DNA of 64,000 nt, taken from positions 1 to 64,000 of the forward strand of contig NZ_JAAEDI010000006.1 of assembly GCF_018129025.1 (NCBI RefSeq), in the 5' to 3' direction. Below, piece after piece: positions 8,332-17,939 of the stretch. Origin of the DNA: Neoroseomonas terrae (GTDB taxonomy: Bacteria > Pseudomonadota > Alphaproteobacteria > Acetobacterales > Acetobacteraceae). The position numbers and the translations under genes were made by a program. How positions within the stretch are numbered: position 1 is the first letter of the stretch; each line of letters begins with the position of its first letter. The notes under the pieces are model-generated. The model saw nothing but the letters and a program-made list of their open reading frames with translations, was not told the origin of the DNA and searched no databases.

Positions 8332-9300
8332 GTGAGCCAGGCAGCCACCGCGACCACCCCATTGCCGGCCACCGCGCGTCGCGGCGGCAATATCGGCGAC
8401 ATCATCTTCGAGTGGGCCTGCAAGGGCTCGGGTCTCCTCGTCCTGGTGCTGCTCGGCGCCATCATCGTGGAGCTCTTCATCGCCGGCCTGCCGGCGTTCC
8501 GCGCCTTCGGCCTCCAGTTCATCTGGTCCACGGAATGGGACCCGGTGCGGGAGGTGTTCGGCGCCGGCGTCTCGATCTACGGAACCATCGTTACCGCCAT
8601 CCTCGCCATCGCCTTCGCGGTGCCGCTCGCCTTCGGCGTCGCCTTCTACCTGACCGAGCTCGCACCCACCTGGCTGCGCGGCCCGGTGGGCACGGCGATC
8701 GAGCTGCTGGCCGCGGTGCCCTCCATCATCTACGGCATGTGGGGCTTCTTCGTGATCGCCCCGGCATTCGCCGCACATCTCCAGCCCTGGATCATCGACA
8801 ATTTCGGTGAACTGCCGCTGGTCGGCTTCCTGTTCCAGGGCGCGCCCTTCGGTACCGGTATCTTCACCGCGGCCTTCATCCTCGCGATCATGATCCTGCC
8901 GTTCATCGCGGCGACCATGCGCGACGTCTTCCTGCAGGTGCCGCCGGTCTACAAGGAAAGCGCCTACGGCCTCGGCGCCACCACCTGGGAAGTGATGAAG
9001 GGCGTCGTGCTGCCCTATACCCGCGTGTCGGTGGTCGGCGGCGTCATGCTCGGCCTCGGCCGCGCGCTCGGCGAAACCATGGCGGTCACCTTCGTCATCG
9101 GCAACGCGAACCGGATCAGCACCTCGATCTTCGGGCCGGGCAACACCATCGCCTCGCTGATCGCGCTCGAATTCGGTGAGAGCGAGACGGGCAGCCTCAA
9201 GCTCTCCTCGCTGCTGGCGCTCGGCTTCATCCTCTTCGTGCTGTCCTTCATCGTCCTGGCAACCTCACGCTACCTGCTGCGCTCGCGGCTGAAGGCCTGA
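8332..9300 (+). CDS. pstC: Phosphate ABC transporter permease PstC
   Basis: 322 aa inner-membrane permease with six hydrophobic segments. The start is GTG 8332, since no in-frame ATG lies near; the Shine-Dalgarno is weak. The ABC permease coupling loop is seen as [19 protein letters not shown], and the segment [17 protein letters not shown] is typical of PstC. It forms the phosphate channel with PstA. pstA follows after 4 bp, so they are cotranscribed. Confidence 0.95.
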   Translation: MSQAATATTPLPATARRGGNIGDIIFEWACKGSGLLVLVLLGAIIVELFIAGLPAFRAFGLQFIWSTEWDPVREVFGAGVSIYGTIVTAILAIAFAVPLAFGVAFYLTELAPTWLRGPVGTAIELLAAVPSIIYGMWGFFVIAPAFAAHLQPWIIDNFGELPLVGFLFQGAPFGTGIFTAAFILAIMILPFIAATMRDVFLQVPPVYKESAYGLGATTWEVMKGVVLPYTRVSVVGGVMLGLGRALGETMAVTFVIGNANRISTSIFGPGNTIASLIALEFGESETGSLKLSSLLALGFILFVLSFIVLATSRYLLRSRLKA

Positions 9301-9304
9301 TCCG

Positions 9305-10198
9305 ATGAGCATCTCCCTCACCGCAGGGGCCGTTCCCGGTCCCCGCAAGGACCCCGAGGTCGCGGCCGCGCTCGGCCGGCGTCGCAAGCGGACGAACACG
9401 ATCATCCGTGCTCTCTGCGTCGGCGCCACGCTGATCGGCCTCGCCTTCCTCGCCTCCATCCTGATCACGCTGACCTATCGTGGCTTCGAAGCGATGTCGG
9501 TGCGGGTGTTCACGAACGTCACGGCGCCCCCGGGCTCCGAGGGCGGCTTGCTGAACGCCATCGTGGGCAGCCTGATCCAGGCCTCGCTCGGCACCGCCAT
9601 CGGCACGCCGATCGGCATGCTGGTCGGGACCTACCTCGCCGAATACGCCAAGGGTTCGAAGTTCGGGAACCTGGTCCGCTTCGTCTCGGACATCCTGCTC
9701 TCCGCGCCCTCGATCCTCGTCGGCCTCTTCGTCTACCAGATCCTGGTGCTGCCCTTCGGCGGCTTCTCGGGCTGGGCCGGCGTCGTGGCGCTCGCGATCA
9801 TTGTCATCCCCGTCGTGGTGCGCACCACCGAGGACATGCTGACGCTGATCCCGAACACGCTGCGCGAGGCGGTGATCGGCCTCGGGTCGCCCAAGTGGAA
9901 GATGATCGTCCTCATCTGCTGGAAGTCGGCGATGTCGGGCATCATCACCGGCATCCTGCTCGCCGTCGCCCGCGTGGCTGGTGAGACGGCGCCGCTGCTG
10001 TTCACCTCGCTCGGGAACAACGCCTGGTCGACCAACCTGTCCGCGCCGATGGCCAGCCTGCCGGTGACGATCTACTCGATGGCGGGCTCGCCCTTCGAGG
10101 ACTGGATCGCCCTGGCCTGGGCCGGCGCCCTGCTGATCACGCTGAGCGTACTCGCCCTTAACGTCCTGGCGCGCAGCGTCCTGCGCACCCGCAAGTGA
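9305..10198 (+). CDS. pstA: Phosphate ABC transporter permease PstA
   Basis: 297 aa inner-membrane protein paired with PstC. The coupling loop is [18 protein letters not shown], and [18 protein letters not shown] residues ([15 protein letters not shown]) are typical of PstA. The N-terminal roughly 40 residues are hydrophilic and basic (GRRRKRTN) before the first membrane span. It starts at ATG 9305, four bases after the pstC stop, and ends 17 bp before the pstB start. Confidence 0.95.
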   Translation: MSISLTAGAVPGPRKDPEVAAALGRRRKRTNTIIRALCVGATLIGLAFLASILITLTYRGFEAMSVRVFTNVTAPPGSEGGLLNAIVGSLIQASLGTAIGTPIGMLVGTYLAEYAKGSKFGNLVRFVSDILLSAPSILVGLFVYQILVLPFGGFSGWAGVVALAIIVIPVVVRTTEDMLTLIPNTLREAVIGLGSPKWKMIVLICWKSAMSGIITGILLAVARVAGETAPLLFTSLGNNAWSTNLSAPMASLPVTIYSMAGSPFEDWIALAWAGALLITLSVLALNVLARSVLRTRK

Positions 10199-10215
10199 GC
10201 GGAAGGAAAGACCCC

Positions 10216-11055
10216 ATGTCCAGCACGACCGAGACCGGCGTGGCCGACACCGCGAGCCAGAGCTTCGGAGGCGTTCAGGCGCGCTCCGAGGTGGCCCTGA
10301 ATGCACCGCGCATCGCCATCAAGAACCTCGAGTTCTTCTACGGCGACAACCGCGCCCTGAAGGGCATCGACTTCCTGATCCCCGACCGCCAGGTCACGGG
10401 CATGATCGGCCCGTCGGGCTGCGGCAAGTCGACCCTGCTGCGCGTGCTGAACCGGATGTACTCGCTCTACCCCGGCCAGCGCGCCACCGGCGAGGCGATG
10501 ATCGACGGCATGAACATCGTCGCCCCCGATGCCGACCTGAACGCGCTGCGCGCCAAGATCGGCATGGTGTTCCAGAAGCCGACGCCGTTCCCGATGACGA
10601 TCTACGAGAACATCGCCTTCGGCATCCGGCTGCACGAGAAGCTGTCGCGTGCCCAGATGGATGAGCGCATCGAATGGGCCCTGTCGCGCGCGGCGATCTG
10701 GGACGAGGTGAAGGACCGGCTCGACGCCTCCGCCCTCGGCCTGTCGGGCGGCCAGCAGCAGCGCCTGTGCATCGCGCGCACCATCGCTGTGCGCCCGGAA
10801 GTCATCCTGTTCGACGAGCCGACTTCGGCGCTCGACCCGATCTCGACCCTGAAGATCGAGGAGCTGATCGACGAGCTGAAGCGCGACTTCACCATCGTGA
10901 TCGTCACGCACAACATGCAGCAGGCGGCGCGCTGCGCGGACCAGGTGGCGTTCTTCTACCTCGGCGAGCTGATCGAGGTGGCGCCGGCGGCGCAGATGTT
11001 CACCGCGCCGAAGCATCCCAAGACCCAGGAATACATCACCGGCCGCTTCGGCTGA
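10216..11055 (+). CDS. pstB: Phosphate ABC transporter ATP-binding protein PstB
   Basis: 279 aa ATPase that drives PstCA. It has Walker [10 protein letters not shown], the Q-loop [18 protein letters not shown], the signature LSGGQQQR, Walker [14 protein letters not shown] and the switch His in IVTHNMQQ. The [15 protein letters not shown] stretch is diagnostic for PstB among ABC ATPases. ATG 10216 follows GGAAGGAAAG; about 30 extra N-terminal residues precede the core compared with E. coli PstB. Confidence 0.96.
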   Translation: MSSTTETGVADTASQSFGGVQARSEVALNAPRIAIKNLEFFYGDNRALKGIDFLIPDRQVTGMIGPSGCGKSTLLRVLNRMYSLYPGQRATGEAMIDGMNIVAPDADLNALRAKIGMVFQKPTPFPMTIYENIAFGIRLHEKLSRAQMDERIEWALSRAAIWDEVKDRLDASALGLSGGQQQRLCIARTIAVRPEVILFDEPTSALDPISTLKIEELIDELKRDFTIVIVTHNMQQAARCADQVAFFYLGELIEVAPAAQMFTAPKHPKTQEYITGRFG

Positions 11056-11074
11056 GCGGCGGGAGGACCACGAC

Positions 11075-11788
11075 ATGAGCGAACACATCGTACGCAGCTA
11101 CGACGAGGACCTGCGCAAGCTGCGCGACATGACCGCCCGCATGGGCGGCCTGGCCGAGCGCCAGGTGGCCGATGCGACGCGCGCCCTGGTGCGCCGCGAC
11201 ACGGAGCTCGCCTCCGAGGTGGTGCAGCGCGACGTGCAGATCGATGCGCTGGAGCGCGAGATCGAGGCCTTCTGCGTGAAGCTGCTCGCGCTGCGGCAGC
11301 CGATGGCGGCCGACCTGCGCGTCATCATCGCGGCGATGAAAGCGTCGAACGACCTGGAGCGCATCGGCGACTACGCCGCCAACGGCGCGAAGCGGTCGAT
11401 CGTGCTGGCCTCCCTGCCTTCGATCGGCAGCCTGAACGGCTTCGAGCGCATGGCGCATCTCGTGCAGGAGAACCTGAAGGCGGCGATGGACGCCTTCGTG
11501 AACAGTGACGCCGAGGCCGCCCACCGCGTTTGGGAGGCCGACGAGCCGATCGATGCGATCTACAACGGCATCTTCCGCGAGCTGCTGACCTTCATGATGG
11601 AAGATCCGCGCAACATCTCCGCGGCGACCCACATGCTGTTCATCGCGAAGAACCTGGAACGCATCGGCGACCACACCACCAACATCGCCGAGCGCATCTT
11701 CTACGCCGTGCGCGGCGACAGCCTGCCCGACGACCGCCCCAAGGCCGACCAGTCGGCCTATGCGGTGGTTCGGCCGGCCGGCGAATAA
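11075..11788 (+). CDS. phoU: Phosphate signalling complex protein PhoU
   Basis: 237 aa, all-helical with two repeated PhoU domains. Each contains the metal-binding motif region: LERIGDYAANGAKR in the first repeat and LERIGDHTTNIAERIFY in the second. PhoU links Pst transporter activity to the PhoR kinase and keeps the Pho regulon off when phosphate is plentiful. It lies 19 bp after pstB with a GGGAGGA Shine-Dalgarno. Confidence 0.95.
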   Translation: MSEHIVRSYDEDLRKLRDMTARMGGLAERQVADATRALVRRDTELASEVVQRDVQIDALEREIEAFCVKLLALRQPMAADLRVIIAAMKASNDLERIGDYAANGAKRSIVLASLPSIGSLNGFERMAHLVQENLKAAMDAFVNSDAEAAHRVWEADEPIDAIYNGIFRELLTFMMEDPRNISAATHMLFIAKNLERIGDHTTNIAERIFYAVRGDSLPDDRPKADQSAYAVVRPAGE

Positions 11789-11816
11789 ACTCGAGACAAG
11801 GGTTCGGGAGACCTAG

Positions 11817-12533
11817 ATGGCAGAGGCCTATTCCACCCTCGCCAAGCCCACCATCCTGGTGGTCGAGGACGAGGCGCCGTTGATGACCCTGCTGCGCTAC
11901 AATCTGGAGAAGCAAGGCTTTAAGGTCGAAGAAGCCGCCGATGGCCAGGAGGCGCTGCTGCGCGTCTCCGAGGCCCGGCCGGATCTCGTGCTGCTGGACT
12001 GGATGCTCCCTGCCCTGTCGGGCATCGAGGTCTGCCGGCAGCTCCGCCGCCGCCCGGGCACGCGCGACCTGCCCATCATCATGGTCACGGCGCGCACCGA
12101 GGACCAGGACGCCGTGCGCGCCCTGGACACCGGCGCGGACGACTACATCGCGAAGCCCTTCGTGATGGACGCGCTGCTCGCGCGCATCCGCGCGCTGCTC
12201 CGCCGGTCCGGCGGCGCGGCCACGAAGGGGACGCTGACCTATCGCGACCTGACCATGGATCAGGACTCGCATCGCGTCAGCCGCAACGGGCGGGCCCTGC
12301 ATCTGGGGCCGACCGAGTACCGCCTGCTGGAGTTCTTCCTGCAGCATCCGGGCCGGGTCTTCACGCGCGAGCAGATGCTCGACGCCGTGTGGGGCCGCGA
12401 CATCCATGTGGAGCCGCGCACGGTCGATGTGCACATCCGCCGGCTGCGCAAGGCGATCAACGGCGAGCACGAGGTGGACCTGATCCGCACCGTGCGTTCC
12501 GCCGGCTACGCACTGGACGCCGAGGACCACTGA
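11817..12533 (+). CDS. phoB: Phosphate regulon response regulator PhoB
   Basis: 238 aa OmpR-family regulator. The receiver domain (about residues 10-125) has the acidic pair in VVEDEAP, the phospho-acceptor Asp in VLLDWMLPALSG and the conserved Lys in YIAKPF. A winged-helix DNA-binding domain follows (about 140-235, with FTREQMLDAVWGRD). It binds Pho boxes, two of which are seen in this window. The usual partner kinase phoR is not adjacent and must lie elsewhere. A two-hairpin repeat starts 9 bp after the stop. Confidence 0.94.
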   Translation: MAEAYSTLAKPTILVVEDEAPLMTLLRYNLEKQGFKVEEAADGQEALLRVSEARPDLVLLDWMLPALSGIEVCRQLRRRPGTRDLPIIMVTARTEDQDAVRALDTGADDYIAKPFVMDALLARIRALLRRSGGAATKGTLTYRDLTMDQDSHRVSRNGRALHLGPTEYRLLEFFLQHPGRVFTREQMLDAVWGRDIHVEPRTVDVHIRRLRKAINGEHEVDLIRTVRSAGYALDAEDH

Positions 12534-12541
12534 GGGCACTA

Positions 12542-12600
12542 TTGGAGAGGGGCTTTGCCCCTCTCCAAACCTCACCCCACCAGGATGCTGGGCATCCTGG
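12542..12600 (+). repeat. Two-hairpin interspersed repeat, copy A
   Basis: Hairpin 1 (12542-12568) has a perfect 12-bp stem, TTGGAGAGGGGC with its complement, around a TTT loop. Hairpin 2 (12580-12600) pairs CCAGGATGC with GCATCCTGG around TGG. The same two-hairpin layout recurs at 24546, 40348 and, inverted, at 40520. Hairpin 2 differs in sequence from the other copies on both arms yet still pairs perfectly. It lies right after phoB and may act as its terminator. The remaining 200 bp up to the cupin gene hold nothing I can name. Confidence 0.75.
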
Positions 12601-12802
12601 ACCGCATTCTGTTGGCGGTGCGCGCGGCGGTCACGTAGACAATGTCAAGGACGGGCATGGCGCGGAGCAGTCTGCAGCCGGGCTGCGCGTGTTGAGCCCA
12701 AGCAAAACGAATCGGCGCGCCGCTTTTGGATCGCGCCGGATCTCACCGTCCGGTATCGTCGCTTCGGCCGCTCAGCGGTTCCATCAAGCCTCTCGCCGAA
12801 CC

Positions 12803-13246
12803 TCACCCTGGCGGGGGCAGGAACTCCACCTCGTGTTCCGCCGCGATCCGCACCACCTCGGCCGGGTCCGCCACATTGTGGATGCGCGTGAACAGTCGGT
12901 AGAGGTCCCGCGCCGGGCTGACCCAGAACAGCGCGCGTACCGGCGCCCCGGATTTGTTGAAGATGCCGTGCATGATGCCGGCCGGCATCCGGATCAGATC
13001 ACCCGGCCCGGCTGAAGCGGGCTGGCCGTCCAGCACCAGGTCGAACCGACCTTCCAGCACGCGGATGAACTCGTCCTGCGTCGCGTGGATATGGGGGGGC
13101 ACGAAGGTCCCATCCGGGAACAGCGTGTCGAAGGCGAAGCAGGACTCGCCATGGGCGACGGGCTTGTAGGTCTGGCCGAGGATGTTCCAGACGATGCCAT
13201 CCAGGCCCTCGCCGGCCGGCGTCACGCCGGCGGTCAACGCGTTCAT
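12803..13246 (-). CDS. Cupin domain-containing protein
   Basis: 147 aa single cupin domain. The metal-binding motif 1 is visible as PPHIHATQDEFIRVLEG (two His, one Glu) and motif 2 as PAGIMHGIFN. Single-domain cupins may be dioxygenases, isomerases or ligand sensors; no specific activity can be given. It is the last gene of the branched-chain amino acid type transporter operon, 17 bp after livF, which suggests a role in metabolising the imported compound (inference). ATG 13246 has an AGGGAGA Shine-Dalgarno. Confidence 0.85.
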   Translation of the reverse strand: MNALTAGVTPAGEGLDGIVWNILGQTYKPVAHGESCFAFDTLFPDGTFVPPHIHATQDEFIRVLEGRFDLVLDGQPASAGPGDLIRMPAGIMHGIFNKSGAPVRALFWVSPARDLYRLFTRIHNVADPAEVVRIAAEHEVEFLPPPG

Positions 13247-13263
13247 GTCCTGCTCTCCCTGAC

Positions 13264-13974
13264 CTAGACGTGAAGATAGGTGTCGCGCACTTCGGGCGCG
13301 GCCGAAAGGGCTTCGCTGCTGCCGGTCCAGACCACCCTGCCCTTTTCGACCACCACATGCCGGTCGGCGAGGCGCTGGAGGGCAGCGAGGTTCTTGTCGA
13401 TCAACAGGATGGCCAGCCCCTCGGCGCGAAGCTGCGCCAGCACGGCCCAGATCTCGGCGCGGATCAGGGGGGCCAGGCCCTCCGTCGCTTCGTCCAGGAT
13501 CAGCAGGCGCGGGTTGGTCATCAAAGCGCGGCCGATGGCGAGCATCTGCTGTTCGCCCCCTGACAGGCGGGCGCCGAGGTTGCGGCGGCGCTCGGCCAGG
13601 CGGGGGAACAGCGCGAGCACGGCCGGCAGCGTCCAGCGCGGCGCCCCGCCGGCCCGGTTGGCGGCGGTCGCGACCAGATTCTCCTCGACCGTCAGAGTCG
13701 GGAAGACCTGTCGGCCCTCCGGCACCAGGCCGATGCCGCGCTGGGCGATGCGGAAGGGCGGCAGGCCGGTGATATCGGCGCCGTCCATTGCGATCCGGCC
13801 GTCCTGGGGCTTCAACAGGCCCATCACGGCGCGCACGGTCGTCGTCTTGCCCATGCCGTTGCGGCCGAGCAGCGTGACCACCTCCCCGGCACCGATCATG
13901 AATGACATGCCGTGCAGCACGCGACTGCCGCCGCCACCGCCATAGCCGGCGACGAGGTTCTCGACCGCCAGCAT
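13264..13974 (-). CDS. livF: Branched-chain amino acid type ABC transporter ATP-binding protein LivF
   Basis: 236 aa, the short form typical of LivF. Walker A is GRNGMGKTT, the signature LSGGEQQML and Walker B LLILDEATEGLAP; the Met in the P-loop (NGMGKTT) is usual for LivF. It works with LivG as the ATPase pair of a HAAT-family importer. The start ATG overlaps the livG stop in ATGA, so translation is coupled. A glycine run (YGGGGGSR) sits just before the first strand and is slightly unusual. Confidence 0.93.
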   Translation of the reverse strand: MLAVENLVAGYGGGGGSRVLHGMSFMIGAGEVVTLLGRNGMGKTTTVRAVMGLLKPQDGRIAMDGADITGLPPFRIAQRGIGLVPEGRQVFPTLTVEENLVATAANRAGGAPRWTLPAVLALFPRLAERRRNLGARLSGGEQQMLAIGRALMTNPRLLILDEATEGLAPLIRAEIWAVLAQLRAEGLAILLIDKNLAALQRLADRHVVVEKGRVVWTGSSEALSAAPEVRDTYLHV

Positions 13975-14726
13975 CAGGCGTCGTCCTCGCCGAGATAGGC
14001 GGCGCGAACCTCGGCATTGCCGCGGATCTCCGCGACGCTGCCGGTCGCGATGACGCGGCCATAGACCAGCACCGAGATACGATCGGCCAGCGCGAAGACG
14101 GCCTGCATGTCATGTTCGACCAGCAGGATGGTGTAGCGGGCCTTCAGGCGCGTCAGCAGGGCGACCAGCCGTTCGGTCTCCTCCGGCCCGGCGCCGGCGA
14201 GCGGTTCATCGAGCAACAGCAGGCGCGGCTGCGTGGCCAGCGCGATCGCCAGTTCCAGCGCGCGCTTCTCGCCGTGCGACAGGGCGCCGGCCGGGACCGC
14301 GGCACGGTCGCCGAGGCCGACTTCCCCCAGCGCGGCCATGGCGGCGTCGTTCAGGGCGCGCTCGGATGCGGCGGGGCGGAAGAAGCGGAAGGAGGAGCCG
14401 TCCCGCGCCTGAGCGGCCAGCGCGACGTTCTCCAGCGCCGAGAAGCCGGCGACGATGCTGGTGATCTGGAAGCTGCGCGCCAGGCCGGCGCGGGCGCGGC
14501 GCGGCAGGGACAGGCGCGTGATGTCGCGCCCGGCGAAGTCGATGCGTCCGGAATCCGGCAGGACCACGCCGGTGATCTCATGGATCAGCGTCGTCTTGCC
14601 CGCGCCGTTTGGGCCGATCACGGCGTGGATCTCTCCGGGCCGCACGTCGAGCGAGACGCCGTCGGTCACGGCAAGCCCGCCATAGTGCTTGCGCAGCCCC
14701 GTCAGGCGCAGCAGCGGCTCAGCCAT
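13974..14726 (-). CDS. livG: Branched-chain amino acid type ABC transporter ATP-binding protein LivG
   Basis: 250 aa. It has Walker A GPNGAGKTT, the signature LSHGEKRALELA, typical of LivG where His replaces the second Gly, and Walker B LLLLDEPLAG, plus the switch His in LLVEHDM. The start overlaps the end of livM by 8 bp and the stop overlaps livF, so the genes are translationally linked. Confidence 0.93.
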   Translation of the reverse strand: MAEPLLRLTGLRKHYGGLAVTDGVSLDVRPGEIHAVIGPNGAGKTTLIHEITGVVLPDSGRIDFAGRDITRLSLPRRARAGLARSFQITSIVAGFSALENVALAAQARDGSSFRFFRPAASERALNDAAMAALGEVGLGDRAAVPAGALSHGEKRALELAIALATQPRLLLLDEPLAGAGPEETERLVALLTRLKARYTILLVEHDMQAVFALADRISVLVYGRVIATGSVAEIRGNAEVRAAYLGEDDA

Positions 14727-15645
14727 GGCGCCGATGCACCAGCCCGGACAGCCCGTTGCGCATGGTCAGCACCGCGATCACCAGCAGCGGCCCGAAGATC
14801 ATGCGCCAATGCGGAGTGATCTCGGCCAGCCAGGTCTCCAGCAGCACGAAGACCACCGCGCCGAGCATCGCACCCCACAGGCGCCCGATACCGCCCAGGA
14901 TGACCATGAACAGCAGCTCGCCCGACCGCTGCCAGGAAAGGATGGCGGGGGAGACGAACTCGGTCGCATTGGCCAGCAGCACGCCGGCCACGCCCGCGAT
15001 GGCGCCCGCAATGACATAGGCCGTCAAGCGAAAGGGATAGGGCGCAAGGCCGATCGCCTCCACGCGCTGCGCGTTCTCCCGCGCCGCACGAAGCACGCGG
15101 CCGAAGCGGGAGGCGAGCAGCATCGCACACACCGCCCAGGTCAGCGCTAGCGCGCCGAGCACGATGTAGTGGAAGGCGAGCCGGTTCTCGAGCAGCCGTG
15201 CTCCGGCGACCTCTGTACGGCTGTAGAGCGTGTAGCCGTCATCGCCGCCATAGGCCGACAGCGACGACGCAGTGAAGAACGCCATCTGCCCAAAGGCGAG
15301 CGTGATCATGATGAAATGCACGCCGCTGGTGCGGATGGCGATGGCACCCGTCAGCAGCGAGAACAGCGCCGCCGCGACGATCGCGACCGGCAGGACGATG
15401 GCCGCTTCCGTCACGCCCTGCGCATCCAGCACCACCACCGCATAGGCGCCGACGCCGACCGCGGCGGCATGGCCGAGGCTCGCCAGCCCCGCCCCGCCGA
15501 CCAGGAAGGACAGCGACACCGCCGCCATGGCGAGGATCATGATCCGCGCCATCAGCGTCGTCTCATAGGACGATGCGAAGCCCGCGACGGGCGCAAGCGC
15601 CAGCGCGGCGAGCACCGCCAGCGGAAGCCAGTTGCGACGGATCAT
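14719..15645 (-). CDS. livM: Branched-chain amino acid type ABC transporter permease LivM
   Basis: 308 aa integral membrane permease with about eight to ten hydrophobic segments. LivM hallmarks are GLASLGHAAAVGVGAY, IMITLAFGQM and the coupling segment RAARENAQRVEAIGL. It starts at ATG 15645, overlapping the livH stop as ATGA. With LivH it forms the channel for a hydrophobic amino acid or related carboxylate. Confidence 0.93.
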   Translation of the reverse strand: MIRRNWLPLAVLAALALAPVAGFASSYETTLMARIMILAMAAVSLSFLVGGAGLASLGHAAAVGVGAYAVVVLDAQGVTEAAIVLPVAIVAAALFSLLTGAIAIRTSGVHFIMITLAFGQMAFFTASSLSAYGGDDGYTLYSRTEVAGARLLENRLAFHYIVLGALALTWAVCAMLLASRFGRVLRAARENAQRVEAIGLAPYPFRLTAYVIAGAIAGVAGVLLANATEFVSPAILSWQRSGELLFMVILGGIGRLWGAMLGAVVFVLLETWLAEITPHWRMIFGPLLVIAVLTMRNGLSGLVHRRHG

Positions 15646-16562
15646 GCCCGGACCGGGAACAGCCCCGCGGGGCGGAAGGCGAGGATCGCGGCCATCGCCA
15701 CATAGACCAGCATCGAGGCCAGCGCCGCGCCCGTCTGCCGGGCGGACGACGCATCGAGGAACAACCGCATCAGGTCCGGCATCAGCGACTTGCCGAGCGT
15801 GTCGATCAGCCCGACCAGCAGCGCCGCGATGAAAGCCCCGCGGATCGACCCGATCCCGCCAATCACGATGACCACGAAGGCGAGGATCAGCACGTTGTCG
15901 CCCATGCCCGGCTCGACCGAGAAGATCGGTCCGGCCAGCACCCCGGCGAAGCCCGCCAGCATCGCCCCGAAGGCGAAGACCATGGTGAACAGCCGGTTGA
16001 TATCGATGCCGAGCGCCGAGACCATCGGCGCATTGGTCGCCCCCGCGCGCACCAGCATGCCGGCGCGGGTGCGCTCCACCAGCCACCACAGGCCGCCTGC
16101 CGTGACGATGCCCGCCCCCAGCACCGCGATGCGATACAGCGGGTATTGCAGGCCGGGCATGATCTCTACCCCGCCTTCCAGCAGCGCAGGGATCGGCGAT
16201 TCCAGCGGTGCGGCGCCCCAAACGAGCTTCACGCCCTGGTTGAGGAACAGGATGACGCCGAAGGTCGCCAGCACCTGGGACAGATGGTCGCGCACATAAA
16301 GATGCCGGAACACCAGCACTTCCAGCAGCAGCCCGGCCAGCAGCGCCGCCGGCAGCGCCAGCAGCAGCCCCCACCAGAAGGACCCCGTCGCCGCGGCCAG
16401 CGAGGCGCCGAGATAGGCGCCCAGCATGTACTGCACACCATGGGCCAGGTTGATGAAGTCCATCACCCCGAACACCAGCGTCAGCCCTGCGGCGACCAGG
16501 AAAAGCAGGATGCCGAGCTGCAGCCCGTTCAGCGCCTGCACCAGAAGCAGCTGGGTGGTCAC
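15642..16562 (-). CDS. livH: Branched-chain amino acid type ABC transporter permease LivH
   Basis: 306 aa membrane permease. Typical LivH sequence includes GLQLGILLFLVAAGLTLVFGVMDFINLAHG at the N-terminus (first two spans) and the coupling loop region RTRAGMLVRAGATNAPMVSALGI. The start is GTG 16562. It ends in a 4-bp overlap with livM. The substrate-binding protein gene lies 154 bp upstream, and the spacer holds no gene I can identify. Confidence 0.93.
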   Translation of the reverse strand: MTTQLLLVQALNGLQLGILLFLVAAGLTLVFGVMDFINLAHGVQYMLGAYLGASLAAATGSFWWGLLLALPAALLAGLLLEVLVFRHLYVRDHLSQVLATFGVILFLNQGVKLVWGAAPLESPIPALLEGGVEIMPGLQYPLYRIAVLGAGIVTAGGLWWLVERTRAGMLVRAGATNAPMVSALGIDINRLFTMVFAFGAMLAGFAGVLAGPIFSVEPGMGDNVLILAFVVIVIGGIGSIRGAFIAALLVGLIDTLGKSLMPDLMRLFLDASSARQTGAALASMLVYVAMAAILAFRPAGLFPVRA

Positions 16563-16716
16563 GCGGCGCGCCCTGGCGGCGGCGCTGCATGGGCGCGCCC
16601 CGGTGGCGTCGTGGCGCGCTCGCGACTGGCTCGCACCGTGGTCTGCTCGTGCGCGTCGGCCGTTCCTGGGTGCCGGCCGGCGACGGCGAGCCTCGCCAGC
16701 CGGCGCGCGACCGGCG

Positions 16717-17898
16717 TCAGCGCATGCGGCATTCGGCGGCCCAGGGATCGACCGCGTTGCTGAAGATCTTCCGGTCGGTCTGCGTCTCCAGCTTGCCGTC
16801 AGCGCGGCGGCCCACCTTCAGCAGCCAGAAATCCTGCACCGGGTAGTGGTTCACGCCGAAGGCGAAGGGGCCGCGCACCGAGCGGAAGTCGGCGGCCTTG
16901 ATCGCGGCGCGCAGAGCGTCCTTGCCGGCGAGGTTGCCGTTCACCCGGCGGATCGCGGAATCGAGCAGCATCGCCGCGTCATAGGCCTGCGCGGCGTAGG
17001 TCGCCGGCACCGCATTGTGCGCGGCGATGTAGTCGGTCACGAACTTCACGTTCTGCGCGTTGTCCATGTTCGGCGCCCAGGACGCCGCCGAGTAGAAGCC
17101 GAGCGCCGCGTCGCCCTGTGCCGGCAGCGTCGCCTCATCCACCGTGAAGGTGGACAGGAACGGGATGTTCGCGAGCCCCGCCTGCCGGTACTGCCGCACG
17201 AGGTTTACGCCGAGCCCGCCCGGCATGAAGGTGAAGATCGCATCCGGCCGCGATGCCGCGATCTTCGCGAGCTCGGCCGAGAAATCGAGCTGGGTCAGCG
17301 GGACGAACACCTCGTCCACCACCTCCCCCTGGAACTTCGACTTGAAGCCGGCGACGGCGTCGCGCCCGGCCTGGTAGTTCGGGACCATGACGAAGACGCG
17401 GCGATAGCCGGCATCCTGCGCCGCCTGGCCCATCACCGAATGGACCTGGTCGTTGTTGTAGGAGGTGGTGAAGAAGTTCTGGTTGCAGCCGCGCCCGGCG
17501 AAGGTGGACGGGCCGGCATTGGTGCTGATCAGGATGGTGCCGGATTCCGTCACCGGACGGATGATCGCCTGCAGGATGTTCGAAAACACCACACCGACGA
17601 CGAAGTCCACGCGGTCGCGTTCCAGCGCGGCACGGACCTTGGTCACCGCCACATCGGGCTTCAGCTCGTCGTCGATGATGACGGTCTCGGCAGTCAGCCC
17701 GCCGAGCTTGCCGTCCAGGTGCCGCAGCCCGAGCGCGAACCCATCCTTCAACTGGTTGCCGAGCGCCGCCTGCGGACCGGTCTGCACCGCCACCACGCCG
17801 ATCTTCACGCCGCCCGCCGGCTGGGCATGGAGAATGGCGGGCGCGGCCAGCAGCGCCGTGGTCCCGCCCAGAAGCCCGCGCCGTCCGATCCCGATCAT
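16717..17898 (-). CDS. Branched-chain amino acid type ABC transporter substrate-binding protein (LivK-like)
   Basis: 393 aa with a Tat-type signal peptide (GRRGLLGGTTALLAAPAILHAQ). The mature protein begins GGVKIGVVAVQTGPQAALG, the usual first strand of the type I periplasmic-binding fold, with GTILISTNAGPS and MVPNYQAGRDAV later. It is the first gene of the liv operon and determines its substrate. Many such receptors in this group bind aromatic or other carboxylates, not leucine, so livK is not assigned. Confidence 0.92.
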   Translation of the reverse strand: MIGIGRRGLLGGTTALLAAPAILHAQPAGGVKIGVVAVQTGPQAALGNQLKDGFALGLRHLDGKLGGLTAETVIIDDELKPDVAVTKVRAALERDRVDFVVGVVFSNILQAIIRPVTESGTILISTNAGPSTFAGRGCNQNFFTTSYNNDQVHSVMGQAAQDAGYRRVFVMVPNYQAGRDAVAGFKSKFQGEVVDEVFVPLTQLDFSAELAKIAASRPDAIFTFMPGGLGVNLVRQYRQAGLANIPFLSTFTVDEATLPAQGDAALGFYSAASWAPNMDNAQNVKFVTDYIAAHNAVPATYAAQAYDAAMLLDSAIRRVNGNLAGKDALRAAIKAADFRSVRGPFAFGVNHYPVQDFWLLKVGRRADGKLETQTDRKIFSNAVDPWAAECRMR

Positions 17899-17939
17899 GG
17901 AACTCTCCCCGGATTCACGCTCCTGTTAAGCGCGATCCG

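Noticed and set aside
12803..14113. A 436-codon minus frame that could suggest a fusion upstream of the cupin
   Set aside because: The upstream part is livF read in the wrong frame; the cupin has its own ATG with Shine-Dalgarno at 13246.
14719..16590. Single 623-codon frame as a LivH-LivM fusion
   Set aside because: livH is read in another frame (15642-16562); livM begins at ATG 15645 with ATGA overlap, and the upstream part is a shadow.
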